Origin: Pseudomonadota bacterium
Lineage (GTDB): Bacteria > Pseudomonadota > Alphaproteobacteria > Rhizobiales > Hyphomicrobiaceae
Length of the DNA: 64,000 nucleotides
Reading direction: 5' to 3'
Assembly (NCBI GenBank): GCA_023423275.1
Contig: JAFAFW010000065.1
Location: 8,177-72,176 of the forward strand
Below, one piece after another: positions 58,157 through 64,000 of the stretch; positions within the stretch are counted from its first letter, which is position 1; every line of letters begins with the position of its first letter. The notes beneath the pieces were generated by a model. That model was not told the DNA's origin, did not search any database, and was given only the letters and a program-made list of their open reading frames with translations. Position numbers and translations under genes: made by a program.

Positions 58157-59206
58157 TTAAGAATGGAGCAGGCGGCTGTCACCGGCTCGCCATGATAGCG
58201 AGACCGGCTCACCCAGCGACCGTTGCTGAATACCGGTGCGATCCTGCTGATGGACGAGGAAAGTTTCTCCCGAGGGCAGAGCTACGGCGTACTCGATGAG
58301 GCTGCCGAGCTTGGTCAGCCGTGTCACGGTTCCCGAAAGCGGTGACTGCTCCTGCGGTGAAGACATTTCGATCTTCTCGGGGCGAACCGCGAACACGATG
58401 GCTGCACTGTCTGCGGTCGATGGTGCGACATGGGGAATGGAGAGGCCAGCTTTCGTAACGAAGGCAGCGCCCTCGATCTGACCATCAAACAGATTACTCG
58501 TGCCGATGAAGTCAGCCACGAAGCGCGTCTGCGGATGGTCGTAGATGTCCGACGGGGAGCCGACCTGATCGATGCGGCCGTTGTTCATGACGGCGATGCG
58601 ATCGGCGATCGTCATCGCTTCTTCCTGATCGTGCGTCACGAACAGAGATGTGATGCCGACTTCCTTCTGAAGCTGGCGGATTTCATGCCGCATTTGCACG
58701 CGCAGCTTGGCGTCGAGGTTCGACAGAGGCTCGTCGAAGAGCAGCAGCTTCGGTTTCAAGGCCAATACGCGGGCCAGAGCGACACGCTGTTGCTGGCCGC
58801 CGGAGAGCTGCTTGGGATAGCGACCGCCGAAGCCCTTCAATCCAACCAGTTCGAGTGCTGCGGCGACCCGCGCCGGAATCTCTGCTGACGGCGCGCCGCG
58901 CGCAACGAGACCGAATGCGACGTTCTTGTCGACGGTCATATGCGGAAACAGGGCATAGCTCTGGAACACCATGCCCATGTCCCGGTGGTTGGGCTTGAGA
59001 TTGGTGATGTCTTTGCCCTGGACGAGAATGGCGCCGCTGGTCGGCTCGATGAAGCCCGCGACCATGCGGAGCGTGGTGGTCTTGCCGCAGCCCGACGGAC
59101 CGAGAAACGCCACCAGCTCACCGGCTTCGATATCGAGGTTGATATCGTTTACAGCGAGCGATGAGCCGTAGGCTTTCGTCAGGTTCTTTAACGCAAGATC
59201 GATCAT
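58157..59206 (-). CDS. ABC transporter ATP-binding protein, PotA-like (second importer)
   Basis: 349 residues. Walker A GPSGCGKTT, signature LSGGQQQR, Walker B LLLFDEPLSNLD, VTHDQEEAM; C-terminal TOBE domain from about 270. Pairs with the two permeases immediately upstream (3-base gap). Same family as the ATPase at 49560. Confidence 0.94.
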   Translation of the reverse strand: MIDLALKNLTKAYGSSLAVNDINLDIEAGELVAFLGPSGCGKTTTLRMVAGFIEPTSGAILVQGKDITNLKPNHRDMGMVFQSYALFPHMTVDKNVAFGLVARGAPSAEIPARVAAALELVGLKGFGGRYPKQLSGGQQQRVALARVLALKPKLLLFDEPLSNLDAKLRVQMRHEIRQLQKEVGITSLFVTHDQEEAMTIADRIAVMNNGRIDQVGSPSDIYDHPQTRFVADFIGTSNLFDGQIEGAAFVTKAGLSIPHVAPSTADSAAIVFAVRPEKIEMSSPQEQSPLSGTVTRLTKLGSLIEYAVALPSGETFLVHQQDRTGIQQRSLGEPVSLSWRAGDSRLLHS

Positions 59207-59209
59207 GTT

Positions 59210-59977
59210 TTAATGGTGCTTTATCGAGAGAAAACGCGTGTAGATCGGCACGCCGATCAGCATCCACACAACAATCAGAAGCGTCGAGATCGCGGAGATT
59301 GTCGGCTCGCTGGAGAATTCGACGAATGTGTAGATCCGCACCGGCAGTGTCGTCATGTCCGGCCCCGCGAGGAACAGCGTCACGACAAGCTCGTCGAACG
59401 AGATAATGAAGGCAAATACCGCGCCTGCCAAGACACCCGGGCGGATGAGAGGAAGCGTGACCTGAAGGAAGGTCCGCCACCAGCCGGCGCCGAGATTGCG
59501 CGCGGCCTCTTCCACCGCCGGGTCGAACTCTGTCAGGCTTGCCATAACGAGGCGAATGACGAACGGCGTCGTCAGCACGCTATGGGCAGCGACGAGGCCG
59601 AGGAAGCTGCCTTGCAAGCCGATGTAGCTATAGAAGACCAGCAGAGCCAGGCCGAGAACGATCGTCGGAAATAGAATAGGCGATAGCATGAACGCGGATA
59701 TCGCTTCGCGTCCCCGGAATCGATAGCGGGCCAGAGCCAGGGCGCTAAACGTGCCAAGCGCGGTCGCAACCAGCGTGCTTGCCGTCGCGAGCATTGCACT
59801 TCGCTGAACCGCATCCGTGAATTCCGTCATGCTCAGGAATTTCTCGAACCACTGCAGCGTGAAGCCTTGCGGTGGAAACACCGGGTAGGCGGTGGTCGTA
59901 AAGGCTGTCGCGACCACGACGATGACCGGCGCGAGCAGGTACAGCAGGATCAGAATATTGACGGCAATCAGGATCAT
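59210..59977 (-). CDS. ABC transporter permease, PotC-like (second importer)
   Basis: 255 residues with six membrane segments; TTAYPVFPPQGFTLQWFEKFL at the first periplasmic loop and the EAA loop VEEAARNLGAGWWRTFLQVTLPLIRPGVLAGAVFAFIISFDELVVTLF. Overlaps the PotB-like gene (ATGA). Confidence 0.94.
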   Translation of the reverse strand: MILIAVNILILLYLLAPVIVVVATAFTTTAYPVFPPQGFTLQWFEKFLSMTEFTDAVQRSAMLATASTLVATALGTFSALALARYRFRGREAISAFMLSPILFPTIVLGLALLVFYSYIGLQGSFLGLVAAHSVLTTPFVIRLVMASLTEFDPAVEEAARNLGAGWWRTFLQVTLPLIRPGVLAGAVFAFIISFDELVVTLFLAGPDMTTLPVRIYTFVEFSSEPTISAISTLLIVVWMLIGVPIYTRFLSIKHH

Positions 59978-60864
59978 GCGGCCCTCATTGAGCGGGTCGC
60001 TACGACCGAGAGAAGCGTCAGGAGGACGATGAGGGTCGCCAGAAGAATGAATGCGATCGCCGCACCGAACGGCCAGTTCAACAGCGCGATGCCCTGCTGA
60101 TAGATCGTGGTCGACATCACGGGGACGCGCGGGCCGCCGATCAATGCGGGTGTAACGTATGCACTGATCGCCAGGCTGAAGACGAGGACTGAGCCGGAAA
60201 CGACGCCAGGCATCGAAAGGGGAAGCGTCACCTGCCAGAAAATGCGCACCGCACCGGCGCCCAGGTTGCGTGCCGCATCGTAAAGCTGCCTGTCGATATT
60301 CAGAAGTGCGGCGTCGAGCGCAAGCACCATGAAGGGAAGCAACACCTCGGCGAGCGCGATGATGATACCGACTTCATTATACATCATCCGGACTGGACTG
60401 TCGGTGATACCAATCGCGATCAGGCTCTTATTCAGAAAGCCGTTGTTGGCCAGAAGGATCATCCAGCCGAATGTGCGGACGACGGCGCTGGTGAGCAGCG
60501 GGATCAGCACCGCAAGATATAGAATGGCGCGGGCCGTGCCGCGCAGTCGCGACAGCCAATAGGCGAGCGGAAACGCGAGAATGATGCAGACCAGCGTGAC
60601 TGCCGCCGAGATGACGAGCGATCTCCAGAGGACATTCAGGAAGAAGGGATCCGAGAGGAAAGCCGTGTAGTGAGTGAGCTCCCACGTCTCCAGGATGCCA
60701 CGTCCGCCAGGCTCATAGCCGCGGAAGCTCATGACGCCGAGCACGAACAGCGCTCCAGCCATGAACAGCAGCAGCCATATGAAGTTCGGCGCGATTAAAA
60801 GGTACGGTGCCCAATTCAAGCGTTCACGCCTTGGCGCACCGACCGACGCTGGCTCTCTGCTCAC
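59974..60864 (-). CDS. ABC transporter permease, PotB-like; first gene of the 7-gene operon
   Basis: 296 residues, six membrane segments; EAA-type loop YDAARNLGAGAVRIFWQVTLPLSMPGVVSGSVLVFSLAISAYVTPALIGG. GTG start at 60864 with GGGA nine bases upstream. In this operon the permeases come first and the binding protein fourth, the reverse of the 51.7-kb operon. Confidence 0.93.
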   Translation of the reverse strand: MSREPASVGAPRRERLNWAPYLLIAPNFIWLLLFMAGALFVLGVMSFRGYEPGGRGILETWELTHYTAFLSDPFFLNVLWRSLVISAAVTLVCIILAFPLAYWLSRLRGTARAILYLAVLIPLLTSAVVRTFGWMILLANNGFLNKSLIAIGITDSPVRMMYNEVGIIIALAEVLLPFMVLALDAALLNIDRQLYDAARNLGAGAVRIFWQVTLPLSMPGVVSGSVLVFSLAISAYVTPALIGGPRVPVMSTTIYQQGIALLNWPFGAAIAFILLATLIVLLTLLSVVATRSMRAA

Positions 60865-61081
60865 CTAAACGTATTCCCGGAGACTTTGATTGATACTTGG
60901 CCAGAGCCTTGGCATTCCCTCTTATACTTAAGGCGAGTTGATACAGGCACTTGATTGTGAACTCAACCGTTCATTTCGCCGCCTTGATGCGCGCGCCCAT
61001 CATCGATAGACGGGTTGAACATGAGATCGTCGAGTGGGTATCTGTCCGCTCAGGAAACGGCTGATGATAGGAGCGCACGCC

Positions 61082-62098
61082 ATGAAGAAGGGCATCTTGA
61101 TCTGGGGTGCAGGCGCCATCGGAGGCACTCTCGGCGCCCATCTGATCCGCGCGGGCCACGATGTCACCTTTGTCGATGTCGTTGCTGACCACGTCGCGGC
61201 GATCCGCAATGATGGTCTGACCATTGAGAGCCCCGACGGAAACTTCACCGTCAAGGCTAAGGCGTTCCTGCCCGAAGAAGTCGAAGGCGTATGGGAGCGG
61301 ATTTTCCTGGCTGTAAAGGCGCAGCACACCGCTGACGCCTGCACGATGCTCAAGAAGCATCTCGCGGACAACGGTTATGTCCTGTCGCTCCAGAACGGCC
61401 TCTGTGAGCTGGTGATCGAGCAGCATGTCGGTCGCGAGCGGACGGTCGGCGCGTTCGTCAACTATGGAACGGATTGGCTGGCGCCTGGGCGCATCATGTA
61501 CAGCAATCCGGGTGCCTTCGTTGTCGGTGAGCTCGATGGAGCGATGACGCCGCGGCTCGCTGCGCTTCACGCCGTGGCCCGCGACTTCGAACCGGAGGCC
61601 ATTCAGACCGATCGGATCTGGTCGTATCTGTGGGGAAAGCTCGGCTACGGATCGTTTCTGTTTGCTCAGGCACTGGGGCAGAAGGGGATCGCAGACTGCA
61701 TCGCGCGTCCGGAACTGCTACCGGTGTGGCGTGCCATCGGCAGTGAGGTCATGGCCGTGGCCAAGGCTGAAGGTGTCGAGCCGATCGGTTTCAACGGTTT
61801 CGATCCGGAGGCGTTTGCGCCGGGCGGAAGCGAGGCGGCGGCACGCGCCAGCGTCGACGCCATGTACGCGTTCAACAAACCCAATCCGAAGAGCCATTCC
61901 GGCATCTGGCGCGATCTTGCCGTCCGCAAGCGGCGCACGGAGGTTGATGCTCAGATTGTGCCGATTGCCGACATTGGCGAAAAGCATGGCATCAAATGCC
62001 CGACGATCCGCAAGCTCGTCGAATTGATCCACGAGGTTGAGGACGGCAAGCGTCCCATGACGGATGACAACCTGCTGCTCTTGCTAAAGGATCGGTGA
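61082..62098 (+). CDS. Ketopantoate reductase family protein (2-dehydropantoate 2-reductase-like)
   Basis: 338 residues. NADP-binding IWGAGAIGGTLGAHLIRAGHDV at the N-terminus and a helical C-terminal domain with NGLCELVIEQHVG and IWSYLWGKLGYGS (catalytic Lys of the family). The protein is longer than PanE (about 300) and has an insert near FDPEAFAPGGSEAAARAS, so it more likely reduces another 2-oxoacid in this catabolic region. ATG at 61082 with TAGGAG upstream. Divergent from the 7-gene operon. Confidence 0.88.
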   Translation: MKKGILIWGAGAIGGTLGAHLIRAGHDVTFVDVVADHVAAIRNDGLTIESPDGNFTVKAKAFLPEEVEGVWERIFLAVKAQHTADACTMLKKHLADNGYVLSLQNGLCELVIEQHVGRERTVGAFVNYGTDWLAPGRIMYSNPGAFVVGELDGAMTPRLAALHAVARDFEPEAIQTDRIWSYLWGKLGYGSFLFAQALGQKGIADCIARPELLPVWRAIGSEVMAVAKAEGVEPIGFNGFDPEAFAPGGSEAAARASVDAMYAFNKPNPKSHSGIWRDLAVRKRRTEVDAQIVPIADIGEKHGIKCPTIRKLVELIHEVEDGKRPMTDDNLLLLLKDR

Positions 62099-62227
62099 CG
62101 CTCCGAAGCCCAAGTTGCACTTCGTAGATCCGCAATATGAGCAACGCTGTTTGAACATCGGCCTACGGGCCATGGCAATCGGCGCAAGGCAAGACCACAA
62201 GGTGGGACGGCAAGGGTTTGTCGCGGC

Positions 62228-63034
62228 TCAGGCAGGATTGGCAACGTCGATCGTCGTCTCGAAAATCACGAGATCGCCACGGTAATGACCGCTGCCCAGA
62301 TAGATGATCCGGTCGTGGCAGTCCGTAACGATACGGCGGACTATACCGGTGGGGGAGTTCAGTTTCACGCCCAGTGCGTTGGCGATTTCCAGGCTGGCTG
62401 ATCCGATCTGAAACGTCTGCCGCATCTGCTTCAGTTTGAGGCCGGGAACGCGCTGCAACTGCGGAATGACCATCTGAGTATCGAATGCCTTCGGCGAAGC
62501 TTTATAAATGTCGCGGTCGAGATAAATCTCGATCATGCAATACGCTTGGCCATTGGAATCGTGGATGCGCCGCATGAAGCGATAATTGCCCGTGGAGACG
62601 CCGTCATTCGGCAGCTTGGGTAATGTCTCCACGTGCTCGGTGACCTCGAGGGCGATTGGCTTGTTGCCCTCGAGCGCACCCAGGAGCTGCTTCCAGCTCG
62701 ATTCGAGCCGCACCCGCCCGTATTGCGGAGCGCTCGTCGCGATGAAGGTGCCGCGTCCCTGGATCGAGCGAACCAATCCTTCGTCGGATAAGATCGAGAG
62801 TGCCTGGCGCAGTGTGACGCGCGACACGCCAAACTCGACCGCGAGCTGGTCGATCGGCGGCAGACGCGCGCCAGCCTCAAGCCGCCCCTCCATGATTTGT
62901 GCACGGAGCAGATCGGAGATGGAGACGTAGAGCGGGCCCTTTGCGCCTGCGAGCGCCTGACGGGTATCGGGTCTCAACGAGCTGGTACCTTTCAAGAAAT
63001 ATCTCGCGCTTTGGTTGCGGCCGGACCGGGCCAA
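62228..63034 (-). CDS. GntR family regulator with UTRA domain (HutC subfamily)
   Basis: 268 residues. Winged HTH at about 35-100 (SISDLLRAQIMEGRLEAGARLPPIDQLAVEFGVSRVTLRQALSILSDEGLV) and a UTRA effector domain (about 120-265; YRFMRRIHDSNGQAYCMIEIYLDRDIY, RRIVTDCHDRIIYLGSGHYRGDLVIFE). No ATG/GTG is available at the 5' end: TTG at 63034 has AGGAGG too close, and TTG codons at 62995 or 62977 are alternatives, so the start is uncertain. Probably controls the divergent TRAP gene and/or itself. Confidence 0.9.
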   Translation of the reverse strand: MARSGRNQSARYFLKGTSSLRPDTRQALAGAKGPLYVSISDLLRAQIMEGRLEAGARLPPIDQLAVEFGVSRVTLRQALSILSDEGLVRSIQGRGTFIATSAPQYGRVRLESSWKQLLGALEGNKPIALEVTEHVETLPKLPNDGVSTGNYRFMRRIHDSNGQAYCMIEIYLDRDIYKASPKAFDTQMVIPQLQRVPGLKLKQMRQTFQIGSASLEIANALGVKLNSPTGIVRRIVTDCHDRIIYLGSGHYRGDLVIFETTIDVANPA

Positions 63035-63112
63035 GGCCTCCTGTCAGCCAAGCGAAAGAAACGCGGTTCCGCCCGAAGCATCGACGGCTATTGCCTAACA
63101 TTTCCGCTTCAG

Positions 63113-63124
63113 TTGTTCAAACAA
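63113..63124. promoter_or_regulatory. Candidate GntR operator
   Basis: TTGTT-CA-AACAA, a perfect 5-bp inverted repeat with two central bases, lies 79 bases upstream of the gntR start and 171 bases before the dctP-like start. TTGACG follows at 63129. Symmetry and position suggest the binding site of the adjacent regulator. Confidence 0.4.
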
Positions 63125-63294
63125 TAGCCTTGACGACTAATCATCTTAAAGACTAGCTTTTCAACCGTCAAAGGGAAGCAATGATCGCTCCGGCAGCCAA
63201 ATTCAGCCGCGGCGCGGAGCAGGAAAAGCCGCAGTATCTCCTGGCCGGGTGATACCCCTTCGCGCCCCATCGCTGTCACCTCGGAGGACGAAGG

Positions 63295-64000
63295 ATGTTG
63301 AAGCAATTGGCAGCCGGACTGGTCGCCATGGGACTGCTGGCCACCGCAGCGACCGCTCAGTCGATCCCCTACGTGCAATCACCGAAGAAGACATTTCGTC
63401 TGGCGCATGGTCTGCCTCCCGGCTCGCCATATGATCTTGGCGCCAAGCGTTTCGCGGAGCTTGTGGAAGTCTATTCGCACGGTGCTCTGAAGGTCGACGT
63501 GTTTCCGAGCGCACAGCTCGGTGCTGAGCAGGCCACGGCCAAGGATGTGCAGCTCGGTACGCTGGATATGGCCATCGTTCCGACCAACAACGCGTCGATG
63601 TGGTACAAGCCGCTCGATATCTTTGTCATGCCGTTTCTGTTCAAGGATCGTAATCACGTTGACAAGATCGTCCGCGGCCCTGTCGGCAAAGAGATGTTCG
63701 AGGAATATCGCAAGGCCAGCGGAAACCGCATCATTTCGGTTTTCGAATGGGGCAATCGCGCGCTGGCGAAGGCGTGCGGCATCGAGCTCGATGTTGCGCT
63801 GGGAGTGATGCGCGGCACCGCGGCCGGGCGGGGTCACATGAACACCACCTATCCCGACAAGATTCTAAAGGGCGACCTTACGCCCGGGTTCATGATCCAG
63901 CTTGCGCGCAAGGATCTGCTGTTGGCGCTTGAGACCGCGGACGATACGGGCGTCCCGATTAAGACAGGTCGCGCGGCGCTCGACCTTTATGATCTTGCCA
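63295..64000 (+). CDS. In-frame chimera: TRAP receptor (DctP) N-terminal half joined to 3-hydroxyisobutyrate-dehydrogenase-type C-terminal domain (3' end cut by window)
   Basis: ATG at 63295 with GGAGGACGAAGG just before it; the frame is open to base 64000 (235 codons seen). Residues 1-22 form a signal peptide (GLLATAATAQS). Residues about 32-153 are a DctP/TAXI-unrelated TRAP receptor: FRLAHGLPPGSPYDLGAKRFAELV, FPSAQLGAEQATAKDVQLGTLDMA, MPFLFKDRNH. After EWGNRAL (about 151-157) the sequence becomes the C-terminal domain of beta-hydroxyacid dehydrogenases: ACGIELDVALGVMRGTAAGRGHMNTTYPDKILKGDLTPGF, then ARKDLLLALETADDTGVPI. The receptor lacks its second half and the dehydrogenase its NAD domain, so neither activity is expected as such. 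A deletion between two neighbouring genes or an assembly error would produce it. Confidence 0.85.
   Translation, partial: MLKQLAAGLVAMGLLATAATAQSIPYVQSPKKTFRLAHGLPPGSPYDLGAKRFAELVEVYSHGALKVDVFPSAQLGAEQATAKDVQLGTLDMAIVPTNNASMWYKPLDIFVMPFLFKDRNHVDKIVRGPVGKEMFEEYRKASGNRIISVFEWGNRALAKACGIELDVALGVMRGTAAGRGHMNTTYPDKILKGDLTPGFMIQLARKDLLLALETADDTGVPIKTGRAALDLYDLA

Noticed and set aside
62099..62227. GGCC-TACG-GGCC as a terminator between the reductase and gntR genes
   Set aside because: Only a 4-bp stem without T run.
1..64000. CRISPR arrays, insertion sequences, phage or integrase genes
   Set aside because: No regularly spaced repeats, transposase motifs or recombinase genes were found on either strand.

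Overview
The window looks like the chromosome of a GC-rich alphaproteobacterium, most likely of the order Hyphomicrobiales (Bradyrhizobiaceae/Xanthobacteraceae-like). This is inferred from several features together: an E1-beta subunit (PdhB) with its own lipoyl domain, a PAS_5-type protein, BTLCP and PilZ proteins, an orphan TAXI receptor, and many solute-binding-protein importers. No species can be named from sequence reading alone.

Left part (1-28.1 kb) is mostly housekeeping. It carries signalling and surface proteins (BTLCP peptidase, double PilZ, PAS_5, rhomboid, CBS, patatin), folE-hisI, an Fe-S scaffold and yidD, a TAXI receptor with a secreted Sel1-like protein, thrS, a nested inverted repeat (12239-12380), a queuosine block (queF, precursor transporter, queC), eno, ftsB, and the pyruvate dehydrogenase genes pdhA-pdhB-(two extra genes)-pdhC-lpdA. 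Two related small lipoproteins flank an SGNH hydrolase inside the pdh region.

Middle part (28.2-38.5 kb) starts the accessory region. It has a NitT/TauT-like ABC importer, a D-2-hydroxyacid dehydrogenase, a proline-racemase-family protein with a Ser/Cys active-site pair, an orphan E1 alpha/beta pair, and, transcribed divergently from a GGT-N3-ACC palindrome, an unrecognised internally duplicated protein plus an acetolactate-synthase-like ThDP enzyme. A tRNA-Pro(TGG) follows.

Right part (38.5-64 kb) is dominated by two long minus-strand operons. The first (51716 down to 38540) has 14 tightly packed genes facing a LysR regulator: a polyamine-type ABC importer, an AtuA-like/DUF4387 pair, a second proline-racemase-like protein (Cys/Gly), two CaiB-type CoA-transferases, a thiolase-like/DUF35 pair lacking the usual thiolase catalytic residues, an ornithine-cyclodeaminase-like enzyme and two crotonase-fold enzymes, one lacking both catalytic Glu. 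It reads as an undescribed CoA-dependent catabolic pathway. The second (60864 down to 53141) has 7 genes: another polyamine-type importer with an SDR, an M20 amidohydrolase and an M28-like peptidase. A ketopantoate-reductase-like gene and a GntR/UTRA regulator follow. At the right edge, one continuous reading frame joins the N-terminal half of a TRAP receptor (DctP) to the C-terminal domain of a 3-hydroxyisobutyrate-type dehydrogenase.

No intergenic stretch exceeds about 300 bases. No CRISPR array, insertion sequence or rRNA was seen.
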